A stretch of 64,000 nt of DNA. Origin: Formosa sediminum. GTDB lineage: Bacteria; Bacteroidota; Bacteroidia; Flavobacteriales; Flavobacteriaceae. Numbering within the stretch: position 1 is the first letter of the stretch; each line of letters opens with the position of its first letter. Below are positions 46,894 to 55,264 of the stretch, piece by piece. Where the stretch lies: assembly GCF_007197735.1 (NCBI RefSeq), contig NZ_CP041637.1, positions 1,860,001-1,924,000 on the forward strand, in the 5' to 3' direction. The position numbers and the translations under genes are program-made. The notes under the pieces were generated by a model. The model saw nothing but the letters and a program-made list of their open reading frames with translations. It searched no databases and was not told where the DNA came from.

Positions 46894-47950
46894 AAGCGTC
46901 TTCTGTTTTTAATGTTAAACGGACTTTAAATGTGCCATAAGTATTTAATATTGAAAGTGAATAGGCATTGTTGTAAAGCATATCTAATCGTTTTTTTATG
47001 TTTTCTAGTCCAATACCAGATTGGGGTGCAGAAGTTGGTGCACTTGTATTTTCAATATAAAAATAAATCATGTGCTCTTTAAACGATAAATCAATTTTAA
47101 TATCCAATACACCTTGTTTTAAAACCCCGTGTTTAAAGCTGTTTTCTATAAAAGGAAGAAAAAGCATGGGAGCAATTTTTGTAGTTGCGGAGATGTTTTC
47201 AATATTAAAATTTATATTCAAGGTTTTGTTGAATCGAAGCGATTCTAAAGCAATATAATCTTGAAGGTGATTAATTTCATCGGTTAATAACACAAAAGGT
47301 TTATCGATTTGGTAGAGTAAATAATCTAATAAATTTGAGAGTTTTAATATCATTTCAGGTGTTTCATCAGCCTTTTTTAACGAAAACCCATACATGGTAT
47401 TTAAGGTGTTAAACAAAAAGTGCGGATGAATTTGCATTTTTAGATGCTGCAATTCTTGTTCTTTCAGTTTTAGTTGGGTTTCAAGAATTTTGTGCTCTAA
47501 TTTACTGGTGTTTTCAACCTGTTTTAAATTCAACTTTAATAATTTAAAAGCACTTACTACAGTGGTTACTAAGTAGACACCAATCATAACAAATAATAAA
47601 TTCTGACTAACAGGCGCCATGTTGTTATATTCGAAATGCGATAAATAAATTAAGCCGTAAAAGATAGAAAGTACAATAAGGTAAGCCGAAATAATAAAAG
47701 TATATAGACTATACAATCCGAAAAGAGCATACTTTTTCAGCATCAAATAATCCGGAATCAGTTTGTAAATAAATACGTATGTGGTTGCTATGGTAATGGG
47801 CATTAAGAACAGCGAGAAGGAAAGCACATAACTCATATCGCTACTTCCCGAGCCAAAAAAGTAGGTGTAAAACAATAAGACACCACACCAAAATAAGATG
47901 TGTAAACCCAGACGGCCTAACTGTTTTAATATAAAATGTGGTGTTAACAT
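46880..47950 (-). CDS. LytS/YehU-type sensor histidine kinase
   Basis: A 356-residue membrane kinase of the LytS class. Four hydrophobic segments occupy about residues 12-135, with no obvious extracellular ligand-binding domain, followed by a coiled linker rich in K/E/Q and the His_kinase domain. The phosphorylated histidine is in IHPHFLFNTLNTMYGFS near residue 173, and the ATP-binding part has LFLPFIENSFKHGV near residue 262 and SGIGLENIKKRLDMLY near residue 312. I choose the start at MLTPHF, six codons into the frame, because the upstream residues lie in the divergent promoter region. It overlaps the LytTR regulator gene by 14 bp. Confidence 0.9.
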   Translation of the reverse strand: MLTPHFILKQLGRLGLHILFWCGVLLFYTYFFGSGSSDMSYVLSFSLFLMPITIATTYVFIYKLIPDYLMLKKYALFGLYSLYTFIISAYLIVLSIFYGLIYLSHFEYNNMAPVSQNLLFVMIGVYLVTTVVSAFKLLKLNLKQVENTSKLEHKILETQLKLKEQELQHLKMQIHPHFLFNTLNTMYGFSLKKADETPEMILKLSNLLDYLLYQIDKPFVLLTDEINHLQDYIALESLRFNKTLNINFNIENISATTKIAPMLFLPFIENSFKHGVLKQGVLDIKIDLSFKEHMIYFYIENTSAPTSAPQSGIGLENIKKRLDMLYNNAYSLSILNTYGTFKVRLTLKTEDAFANQ

Positions 47951-48071
47951 AATTCCAATCTTATACAATAATAGTATATTTTTGAAATGCTAAGGTGTTT
48001 TATAGACGAATTACAGAATTAGCAACCGTTTTAACATGTTGGTTAAAAAAAGGCCTAAATTGGTAGTCCGT

Positions 48072-48092
48072 CGCATTACATTTAATAATGCG
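48072..48092. repeat. Inverted repeat between divergent LytS and MotA/TolQ-like genes
   Basis: CGCATTA (48072-48078) and TAATGCG (48086-48092) with a 7-base spacer. Lying in the 189-bp region between the two divergent genes, it may be an operator for the LytTR regulator or another dimeric protein. Confidence 0.35.
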
Positions 48093-48139
48093 GTATTTGG
48101 CAGTAGTTTTGGAGTCTACTAACTATAATATATTTTACT

Positions 48140-48541
48140 ATGTATGTTTTAATGATGCAACAACAAGGTTTTTTTACGCAATTAGCCAATCGTTTTAGTG
48201 AAGGTGGCGTTTTATTTATGTCGCTAATTTTAGTCTGTTTATTATTGTCTTTTTTCTTTTTGATACGTGGATTTTATCTGGCGAATAAAAATGAAGTGAA
48301 ATCTAGAAAAATGATAGGTCTTGTAAGCGACTCTAGTTTATTAGGTTTAGTTATTGGTTTTCTAGGCTCTATTATTGGATTAATAACTGCTTTTGACGCT
48401 ATTGAAGGCATGAATTCTATTTCGTCTAGTATGTTAGCAGCGGGACTAAAAGTCTCATTTTTAACGACACTTTTCGGCACTTTTGTCTTTGTAATTTCTC
48501 GAATTGGAATCCTAATTTATAAGTGGATGTATAAATTTTAG
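48140..48541 (+). CDS. Short MotA/TolQ/ExbB-family membrane protein
   Basis: A 133-residue membrane protein with three hydrophobic segments: about 25-48 (VLFMSLILVCLLLSFFFLIRG), 66-87 and 103-127. The central region LLGLVIGFLGSIIGLITAFDAI near residue 67, followed by SSMLAAGLKVSFLTTLFGTFV near residue 95, is the signature of the MotA/TolQ/ExbB proton-channel family. Typical TolQ/ExbB proteins are 200 residues or more and work with an ExbD/TolR or MotB partner; none is encoded here, and the large cytoplasmic loop is lost. The start may instead be at one of the two methionines at residues 5-6. Divergent from the LytS gene. Confidence 0.75.
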   Translation: MYVLMMQQQGFFTQLANRFSEGGVLFMSLILVCLLLSFFFLIRGFYLANKNEVKSRKMIGLVSDSSLLGLVIGFLGSIIGLITAFDAIEGMNSISSSMLAAGLKVSFLTTLFGTFVFVISRIGILIYKWMYKF

Positions 48542-48625
48542 ATTTTAATTAATTTTAAATAAATAGAGGCTTAATATGTAATATTAGGTCTCTGTTTGTG
48601 TTTATAATTTAAGAATCCAAGGCGT

Positions 48626-49114
48626 TTAATTTTCAATTTTCTTAACCGTATTTTTTCTTAAGAGGAGCAATGGTAAGGATATCCCAATGGCAATAGATAT
48701 TAATATAAAAACCATTGTAAACCCGTTAGAAACCATAGCTGTAATTAATGTTGCTTTTTTAGAAGGGTCGTCTGCTAGAATTAAAAACTTCATAATAGCT
48801 AGAATGGTTTCATAAGCGAAGTATCCAGGAATCATCGGGATGCAAGGTGGAATACAAAAAACAACTGGCGGATGATGAATTTTGTGTGCAATAGGCATTC
48901 CTATACAACCAATAAAGAGTACGCCTAAAAATGTAGCGAGTATAATACTGACTCCAAAATTAATTAAGGAGAACTTAATAATTCCAGCAAAAAAGCCTAA
49001 CACGAACACCGTAACTATAGTTGTTTTAGGAATATTAAATAGGATTCCAAATCCTACAGCAGCAATTCCAGACCATATAGAAACTTCAACGAGTTTTAAA
49101 AGTATATCTGTCAT
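48626..49114 (-). CDS. Threonine/serine exporter, C-terminal subunit (DUF3815 type)
   Basis: A 162-residue membrane protein of about five hydrophobic segments. FCIPPCIPMIPGYFAYETI near residue 85 with its proline-rich turn and AVGFGILFNIPKTTIV near residue 19 are marks of the ThrE C-terminal half (ThrE_2/DUF3815). In Corynebacterium the single-chain ThrE exports threonine and serine; in Bacteroidota and many other groups the two halves are separate. The N-terminal half is encoded immediately upstream with a 2-bp gap, so this is a split ThrE operon. Substrate inferred from the family. Confidence 0.85.
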   Translation of the reverse strand: MTDILLKLVEVSIWSGIAAVGFGILFNIPKTTIVTVFVLGFFAGIIKFSLINFGVSIILATFLGVLFIGCIGMPIAHKIHHPPVVFCIPPCIPMIPGYFAYETILAIMKFLILADDPSKKATLITAMVSNGFTMVFILISIAIGISLPLLLLRKNTVKKIEN

Positions 49115-49116
49115 AT

Positions 49117-49884
49117 TTAATTTAAATTAAAAATTAACATCGAAATAAATAGACCTAATGCTATTGCGAGCACCATCATAGAACCTGTAGTAAATCTAAC
49201 TAATCCATTTATAATATTATTGTCAAGAAAATCTGTAAAAGAATTTATTAAGGGTACTCCAGGGACTAGATATAAAACAGAAGTTGCGAGTGCAGTTGCA
49301 GGTTTTGCTCCAATATCTAATTTTACACCTATAGCTGCAATTGAGGAAGCAATAAACGAGCCTATAAAAATTCGTAAATAGACATTGTAATTTTTTTTAT
49401 GAGTCCATTGTAGGACTGTTAATCCAGTAAATGTACTTACAAAAGACACAAGCATATTTAAATAATCGCCTTTAAAAATATTACAAAAACCAGCACCAGC
49501 TAAACTCACAGCTAAAAGTACTAAAAGTCTTGGGTATCTTTTAACGTGTTTAATATGTTCTATTTCTGTAGCAATTTGTTCTAAAGTCCAATTGTGCTGT
49601 AATGCTTTCCAGCTTACCTTACTTATGGCAGAAATTATTGAAAAATTTAAAGCTAGACCAGGAATGTTTTTAACACGTGTGCAACTGTCTGATGAATCTT
49701 CTCTATAAAGCGTCATTATTAAACTTTTCTGACTTATAAAAAAAGATGCATTATACCCGAGGCTATCGGCAAAACGCTTGATATTTAAATTAACGCGAAT
49801 GGTATTTGCTCCAGAAACCATAAGGAGCGATGCGATGTCTAAAAGGAGATTGGTAGTTTGTATTATTTGCTTAGAAGAATCCAT
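49117..49884 (-). CDS. Threonine/serine exporter, N-terminal subunit (DUF1212 type)
   Basis: A 255-residue protein of the ThrE N-terminal family. The cytoplasmic part has LMVSGANTIRVNLNIKRFA near residue 21, which is the characteristic start, followed by membrane helices from about residue 120 with VSLAGAGFCNIFKGD and a conserved VPGVPLINSFTDFLDNNI near residue 209. It pairs with the 162-residue C-terminal subunit encoded 2 bp downstream. Together they make up a ThrE-type exporter of threonine and serine, possibly acting as a relief valve when amino-acid pools rise. No regulator gene is adjacent. Confidence 0.87.
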   Translation of the reverse strand: MDSSKQIIQTTNLLLDIASLLMVSGANTIRVNLNIKRFADSLGYNASFFISQKSLIMTLYREDSSDSCTRVKNIPGLALNFSIISAISKVSWKALQHNWTLEQIATEIEHIKHVKRYPRLLVLLAVSLAGAGFCNIFKGDYLNMLVSFVSTFTGLTVLQWTHKKNYNVYLRIFIGSFIASSIAAIGVKLDIGAKPATALATSVLYLVPGVPLINSFTDFLDNNIINGLVRFTTGSMMVLAIALGLFISMLIFNLN

Positions 49885-49985
49885 ATAAGATTAAATGCAT
49901 TTGTAGTTGCAAATTTAATCTATTGTAAGCTTTTGTTTACAGGATTTGTATAGTTTAAATATAAGTTAGAATTAGTCTAAGTCTA

Positions 49986-50399
49986 TTAAACAGAAATTTT
50001 TACTTTACTCTTTTTTAGAGCTATTTTGGATTGTTCCTTGACTAATTTAGTGGCCCAAATTTTGGCTTCAGAAATAATTTCGAAGGACATGTATGCCTTT
50101 TTTGAAAACCTACTTTCAATTTGAGTATTATGTAAGGCAAGCGGTATATGAGAAACAATAGCAAATGCTACTAAATTATTTATTTTAGAAGCTTCTATAT
50201 ATACTGCAGGATTTACAGAATAAGAATATTTACGGTGCGAAATATATGCAAAAAAGCGATCTTTATAATGGTTTTCTGCAATATCCCTTAATATCATACT
50301 TGCTTCTACTGTAACAGTGACGCCCTCGTTTATTTGTGCGAGAACATAATTTTCGTATAATTTTATAGTTCCAAATTCGTATGTAAGTAATCGCTTCAT
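49986..50399 (-). CDS. Unrecognised 137-residue protein (SpoIIAA/STAS-like)
   Basis: A soluble protein of 137 residues. The pattern of a strand, the central AENHYKDRFFAYISHRKYSYS near residue 40-60, and an amphipathic helix before the lysine-rich C-terminus (SKIALKKSKVKISV) loosely resemble the SpoIIAA/STAS-like family in Bacteroidota, but I recognise no decisive motif. There is no signal peptide and no cysteine. It is transcribed alone, about 100 bp downstream of the split ThrE operon's start, on the same strand. Function unknown. Confidence 0.6.
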   Translation of the reverse strand: MKRLLTYEFGTIKLYENYVLAQINEGVTVTVEASMILRDIAENHYKDRFFAYISHRKYSYSVNPAVYIEASKINNLVAFAIVSHIPLALHNTQIESRFSKKAYMSFEIISEAKIWATKLVKEQSKIALKKSKVKISV

Positions 50400-50640
50400 T
50401 TTTGAAATTTTTAAATCAAAAAAACTTTCTATAATATAAGAAAAATAGTTTGCAAATGTATAGGGTTTATGGATTATAAAGTAGAGTAAAGTGTTAATAT
50501 AGATGTATTTACATGTTTTAAAGATAAACGGTTATATTTTTAGTGTTGTTTAATTAATATGATGATTTTGTCGGTTAAATGTGTACAAATAACCGGGTAT
50601 AATTGACTAGTTTTTAGCTTTGTAAGTACATTTTTACACA
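50400..50640. other. Noncoding gap upstream of the 137-residue protein gene
   Basis: Together with the terminator at 50641-50680 this makes up a 302-bp space. It is AT-rich with no convincing frame, RNA or repeat; the promoter of the 137-residue gene should lie here. Confidence 0.4.
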
Positions 50641-50680
50641 AAAAAAAGTTGATGTAAATAAAATACATCAACTTTTATGT
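50641..50680 (-). terminator. Terminator of the S1/P1 nuclease gene
   Basis: GTTGATGTA (50648-50656) pairs perfectly with TACATCAAC (50664-50672); seven T follow on the minus strand. It is 22 bp after the stop codon. Confidence 0.85.
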
Positions 50681-50701
50681 TAATTAAGGGTAATGTTTAT
50701 G

Positions 50702-51493
50702 TTAGAAAATGTCGTTTAACAATTTTGCTAATCGTATACCTCCTTTTTGAATTTGTGAACGTGCAATACTAAGATTACGATATGCGTATTCATAACCTAA
50801 ATTGTCTCCAGTCTTAACGTCTTTATAAATGGCATTAGCTAATGTATGTGTTTCATTAACCCAGTCTGTAATTGTACCTGTTTCTATTAACTTAATTTGT
50901 TCTTTAGATAGAGCGTCGGCATTTATAGCCAATTCTGTGTAACTCATGTCAAAACCGTTAAGCATGTCGCTATCCCAAACACGATGTAAGTTGGTGTCTT
51001 TGCCCATCCATTTAACTTTAATATCGTTACCTCCTTTATCTTCTGCCAATCCAGCATGCATAGGTTGGTGAATATCTCCTATAATATGGATAAGTAGTTT
51101 TAGGTAAAAAGCCTTATCATCATCACTAGCATTTTTATCTTTTAATACTTTTACGCAATATTCTGCTCCAGTTACAGCATCTCCTTGTAGGGCTTTTTCA
51201 GATTCTTCATAAGATTGATTTGCTTCCATATTAACATAGTGCCAAGAGCTAAATTTTCTATAACGGTCATCAGATTTAATTTCATCGCCGTAAGTAGATA
51301 CAAATGCCAAAGTATGCCTGTTTAATAATTTTTTAATAGCACGTTTAGTACTTCCTTTTAAATAGGTGTCTGCAATTTTTCCAACGGTACGATGTCCTGT
51401 AGATCCCCATGCTGGAGAAGGTATTATGAAAGCTTGTGTAGGTTGGATTAAAAACAGACTAAAACAAAATAGTAATACAAATTTTAGTTTCAT
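50702..51493 (-). CDS. Secreted S1/P1-type nuclease
   Basis: A 263-residue exported, zinc-dependent single-strand nuclease and phosphomonoesterase. The signal peptide runs to about residue 28. Immediately after comes AWGSTGHRTVGKIADTYL, whose first Trp and His are zinc ligands. Other ligands are in SWHYVNME near residue 82, IHIIGDIHQPMHAG near residue 130 and LHRVWDSDML near residue 160, with the GGND turn near residue 148. All three zinc sites look complete. It probably degrades RNA and single-stranded DNA in the periplasm or outside the cell for phosphate and nucleosides. Monocistronic. Confidence 0.93.
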   Translation of the reverse strand: MKLKFVLLFCFSLFLIQPTQAFIIPSPAWGSTGHRTVGKIADTYLKGSTKRAIKKLLNRHTLAFVSTYGDEIKSDDRYRKFSSWHYVNMEANQSYEESEKALQGDAVTGAEYCVKVLKDKNASDDDKAFYLKLLIHIIGDIHQPMHAGLAEDKGGNDIKVKWMGKDTNLHRVWDSDMLNGFDMSYTELAINADALSKEQIKLIETGTITDWVNETHTLANAIYKDVKTGDNLGYEYAYRNLSIARSQIQKGGIRLAKLLNDIF

Positions 51494-51513
51494 AAGGGGT
51501 ATTAAAAATTGGG

Positions 51514-52866
51514 TTATTTTTTCTTGTTTCTTTTATTGTAATTTTTGTCGCCTCGAGTTTTTGGCTTTTTGTATTTTTTAGCAATTTCTCTTCGGTAAGA
51601 CCCGCCTAAGTTTTCTTTAGTGTTTTTTTCCTTCTTTTCGTGAAAAGCAGGTCCAGGAGCATCTTCATCTTTACGTTTAAGTGGGTTATTACGTTCCTTA
51701 ATTTTCTCGCGTTCTTCTTCAATTAATTCGGTGGAAATTTTAACTTCTTCAGGTATTTCTAGAAGAGAAATAGTCATTTGCATTAATGCTTCAATACGTT
51801 CTACCGCTTCTTGCTCTTTTACTGTCGAAAATAATAATGCATGTCCTTGACGTTCTGCACGTCCGGTTCTACCAATTCTATGAATATAGTTTTCAGGATA
51901 TTCAGGTGTATCAAAATTAATAACATGCGAGATGTTATCAATATCTAAACCACGCGCCATAACATCTGTAGCTACTAGAATACGATTGTCTCCATTTCTA
52001 AACTGTTCTATACTTCGTAAACGGTAATTTTGTGTTTTGTTAGAATGTATTACGCAGCTCTCGTCACTAAAAGTTTCGTCTAAAGCTTCAAAAAGTCTAT
52101 CAGCCATTCTTTTAAATCCAACAAAAATAAGCACCTTATTAAAGGTTTGTTTGTCCTGAAGGATAGTATTTAAGAGGTTTACTTTAGTATAAAAGTTAGG
52201 CACATTGTAACGCTCTTGGGCAATATTTTCTAGAGGTGTACCAGATACAGCTATAGATACACGTTCAGGAGTAATAAAAAAATCGTTTATTAGTTCGTCT
52301 ACATCCTGCGTCATTGTTGCCGAAAACATAATATTTTGTCGGCGTTCTGGAAGGATATCAAAAATATTAATTAATTGATGTCTAAACCCTAAATCTAACA
52401 TCACATCAACCTCGTCTATCACTAATTTCTGGATAGATTTTAATTGTAATACACGACTTACAGCCAAATCGTAAAGTCGACCAGGCGTTGCAACAAGTAT
52501 GTCAATTCCTTGGGCAATTTGCTGTTTTTGAGTGTTTATATTTGTACCTCCATAAACACCTAACACACGCGTATTAATGTATTTAGACAGTTTTTCAATT
52601 TCATCTACTACTTGTACTACTAATTCTCGAGTAGGTACAAGGACTAATATTCTGGGGTTATCTTGTTTAGAGAATTTAAGGTTTTTTAAAATAGGAAGCA
52701 TATAGGCAAAGGTTTTTCCTGTACCTGTTTGCGCAATACCTACTACGTCTTTACCAGAACTTACAACACTAAAAGCTTCAGCTTGTATAGGTGTAGGTGT
52801 GGTAAACCCTAAATCGTCTAGAGCGTTGTATAATGGGGTGTTTAAATTTAAATCTTGAAAAGTCAC
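51514..52866 (-). CDS. DEAD-box-type RNA helicase with DEVD motif II
   Basis: A 450-residue RNA helicase. The order of motifs is a Q motif (GFTTPTPIQAEAF near residue 19), Walker A IAQTGTGKTFAY near residue 43, PTRELVVQVV near 84, motif II VIDEVDVMLDLGFR near residue 145, SAT near 182, and HRIGRTGRAERQ near 324. Motif II is D-E-V-D, not D-E-A-D; this still keeps the two acidic residues that coordinate magnesium. The C-terminus is highly charged (KEREKIK-like then KKYKKPKTRGDK), suited to binding RNA. It lies 21 bp upstream of the S1/P1 nuclease gene on the same strand, so they may share a transcript. Confidence 0.92.
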   Translation of the reverse strand: MTFQDLNLNTPLYNALDDLGFTTPTPIQAEAFSVVSSGKDVVGIAQTGTGKTFAYMLPILKNLKFSKQDNPRILVLVPTRELVVQVVDEIEKLSKYINTRVLGVYGGTNINTQKQQIAQGIDILVATPGRLYDLAVSRVLQLKSIQKLVIDEVDVMLDLGFRHQLINIFDILPERRQNIMFSATMTQDVDELINDFFITPERVSIAVSGTPLENIAQERYNVPNFYTKVNLLNTILQDKQTFNKVLIFVGFKRMADRLFEALDETFSDESCVIHSNKTQNYRLRSIEQFRNGDNRILVATDVMARGLDIDNISHVINFDTPEYPENYIHRIGRTGRAERQGHALLFSTVKEQEAVERIEALMQMTISLLEIPEEVKISTELIEEEREKIKERNNPLKRKDEDAPGPAFHEKKEKNTKENLGGSYRREIAKKYKKPKTRGDKNYNKRNKKK

Positions 52867-52907
52867 GTATTGTTATTTAGTCTGCAAAGTTAGTGCTATT
52901 ATTCCTT

Positions 52908-53798
52908 TTAAACTAAATGCTTTTTGTCTATTTCTATGGTATAAGTAGCTTTAAATGTTTCATTTGCTGCTAAAGCTTGAATCCCTTCTTTAGTTTTAAA
53001 CTCTTGATTATGATTTTCATGATCTGCAACACCTAGCCACGGTTCTATACATACATAATTAGCATGTGGTTTAGCCCAAATCCCCAAGTATGGGAAATCT
53101 GGATAATCTACACTTAAAATGGTGCCGTTTTTTTTGCTTTTAAGTGCAACTTTTCTTGATTTTAAATCTTTAAAAATCAAGGCATCCTCATTAAATAAAT
53201 CGTAATGCAATGGTATTTTATTGCCTTCTGTAATTATAGGGAAAGTATTATCTGTAACTAAACCAATATCCATATTAAGCGCATAAGATTCTGCGGTTTC
53301 TAGCGCTTCAAATTCCAAATAATAATCTGTATAAGCCTCATCTTTATAAATTGGGCATTTAAAGGCGGGATGCCCACCCACCGAAAAGTATAATGTGTTA
53401 TCATCTAAATTTTTTACGGTATGTGTGACTTTAATTTTGTTGTCTATCAGTTCAAAAGCAATAAGAAATTTAAATTTAAAGGGATATTGTTTTAAAGTAT
53501 CTTCACTATAAGCTAGAGAAAATATAAGTTTTTCGGCCGTTTGTGAATCTAGTTTTATATTAGAATTGTGCCTAATTATACCATGTTTTGCCATGTTGTA
53601 TTCCTGGCCTTCATAAATCATGGTATTATTTTTTAATGCGCCAATGATAGGAAAAAGGTTTGGTGCAAAATTCTCCCATATGTCGGGATTAGCATCCCAC
53701 ATAAATTGATTAGCGTTAGATACAGCACTAATCTCACAAAGTTCGGCTCCTGTTTGTTTAACGGCTATTTTTAGTAATTTATTTTCTAGAGTATACAT
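52908..53798 (-). CDS. Aldose 1-epimerase-family protein
   Basis: A 296-residue sugar mutarotase-like enzyme of the LacX/galM-like superfamily. Diagnostic stretches are NAFQ-like NANQFMWDANPDIWENFAP near residue 25, YNMAKHGIIRH near residue 72 with the conserved histidine, VGGHPAFKCPI near residue 150 with the second active-site histidine, and CIEPWLGVADHEN near residue 255. The frame is open 45 more codons, but the start at MYTLENKLLKI begins at the first conserved strand and leaves 81 bp for the divergent pabB promoter. The exact sugar is unknown; the short variant often acts on hexose-phosphates or galactose. Confidence 0.88.
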   Translation of the reverse strand: MYTLENKLLKIAVKQTGAELCEISAVSNANQFMWDANPDIWENFAPNLFPIIGALKNNTMIYEGQEYNMAKHGIIRHNSNIKLDSQTAEKLIFSLAYSEDTLKQYPFKFKFLIAFELIDNKIKVTHTVKNLDDNTLYFSVGGHPAFKCPIYKDEAYTDYYLEFEALETAESYALNMDIGLVTDNTFPIITEGNKIPLHYDLFNEDALIFKDLKSRKVALKSKKNGTILSVDYPDFPYLGIWAKPHANYVCIEPWLGVADHENHNQEFKTKEGIQALAANETFKATYTIEIDKKHLV

Positions 53799-53879
53799 TG
53801 AAAAAAGGTTTAAACAAAAATACAAATCTGATTCTATTTTAAAGAAACTAACTAACTTTACAGAGAAATTTTTTGCAAT

Positions 53880-55172
53880 TTGCGTTATATAACTTCTAAA
53901 AATATAGATGATGTTGTTGCTTTTAAACAACAACTATTACGGTGGGGCCATCAGTTTAACGATGTTGTTTGGATGGATTCTAATCAGCATAATGGCAAGT
54001 ACTCTAGCTACGATGCTATATTGGCTGTTGATGGGTTTTTAAGCATACAAACAGATTATATCGATGCTTTTGACAAATTAAAAGAATTTCAAGGCACTAC
54101 AAAAGACTGGATTTTTGGTTATTTAACTTACGATGTTAAGAACGGTATGGAACCTTTAAAATCTAATAATTTTGACGGTTTAGAATTTTCAGACTTATTT
54201 TTTTTTCAACCTAAAAAACTTTTTCTCATCAGAGGGAATCAGGTTGAAATTCAGTATTTAAATATGGTTGATGATGAGGTTGATGCAGACTTTGAAGCTA
54301 TTTGTAATTTTCAGTATTTAGAATCTAGTGCTAAAATTCAGCCTGTTAAAATAAAACTCCGTACACATAAAGAGGCTTATTTTGAAAAAGTAAATACCAT
54401 GCTTAATCACATACATCGAGGTGATATTTATGAAGCTAATTTTTGTCAGGAATTTTATGTCGAAGATGCTACAATTAATCCGTTAGAAACATTTGAATAT
54501 TTAAATAAAGTCTCAAAACCGCCTTTTGCTACTTTTTTAAAACAATACGATAAGTTTTTAATGTCTGCTTCACCAGAGCGCTACATTAAAAAAAAGGGAA
54601 ATAAAGTCATTTCTCAACCTATAAAAGGAACTGCTAAACGTGCAAAAAATAAGTTTGAAGACGAGCAATTAAAAGTGGATCTATCTACTAACGAAAAGGA
54701 ACGTAGCGAAAACATTATGATTGTAGATTTAGTACGTAACGACTTATCAAAAACAGCTATTAAAGGTTCTGTTAAGGTAGAAGAGTTGTGTAAAGTGTAT
54801 ACGTTTCCGCAAGTGCATCAAATGATCTCTACTATTACATCTCAAATCGCAGAAAGCACTAATCCCATAGATATTATTAAAACAACATTCCCTATGGGAA
54901 GCATGACTGGTGCTCCAAAATTAAGTGCCATGAAAATTATTGAAGCATTAGAAGATGCTAAACGCGGTTTGTATTCTGGTACCGTTGGGTATTTTACACC
55001 ACAGGGAGATTTTGACTTTAATGTTGTTATAAGAAGTATTTTATATAATCAAACTAAAAAATATGTGTCGTATTCTGTTGGCGGAGCAATTACTTCTAAA
55101 AGTAATCCTGTTAACGAGTATGAAGAGTGTCTCATTAAAGCTAAAGCCATGAGAAAAGTTTTGGAAGGCTAA
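53880..55172 (+). CDS. pabB: Aminodeoxychorismate synthase component I (PabB-like)
   Basis: A 430-residue chorismate-binding enzyme that makes aminodeoxychorismate for folate, using ammonia from a PabA-type glutaminase encoded elsewhere. The chorismate-binding domain has HRGDIYEANFCQEF near residue 180, SASPERYIKKKGNKVISQPI near residue 231, KGTAKRAKN, then VDLVRNDLSKTAI near residue 283 and the closing GSMTGAPKLSAMKIIE near residue 341. Weak similarity to TrpE/anthranilate synthase I remains, but the N-terminal half is shorter. The start is TTG; no better ATG is nearby. It is divergent from the epimerase gene and leads tilS and comM. Confidence 0.88.
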   Translation: MRYITSKNIDDVVAFKQQLLRWGHQFNDVVWMDSNQHNGKYSSYDAILAVDGFLSIQTDYIDAFDKLKEFQGTTKDWIFGYLTYDVKNGMEPLKSNNFDGLEFSDLFFFQPKKLFLIRGNQVEIQYLNMVDDEVDADFEAICNFQYLESSAKIQPVKIKLRTHKEAYFEKVNTMLNHIHRGDIYEANFCQEFYVEDATINPLETFEYLNKVSKPPFATFLKQYDKFLMSASPERYIKKKGNKVISQPIKGTAKRAKNKFEDEQLKVDLSTNEKERSENIMIVDLVRNDLSKTAIKGSVKVEELCKVYTFPQVHQMISTITSQIAESTNPIDIIKTTFPMGSMTGAPKLSAMKIIEALEDAKRGLYSGTVGYFTPQGDFDFNVVIRSILYNQTKKYVSYSVGGAITSKSNPVNEYEECLIKAKAMRKVLEG

Positions 55173-55264
55173 TTAAGATGAGCTAGAGACTTAAAGCAAT
55201 TTTATCTCAAGGTAAATTAGACCTATTATAAACCTTCATTTTGTTTAATGTGTATCTTTGTAAT

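Noticed and set aside
48545-48600. Terminator after the MotA/TolQ-like gene
   Set aside because: Imperfect arms AGAGGCTTAATAT and ATATTAGGTCTCT can pair, with wobble, but there is no T-run, so support is too weak to call it.
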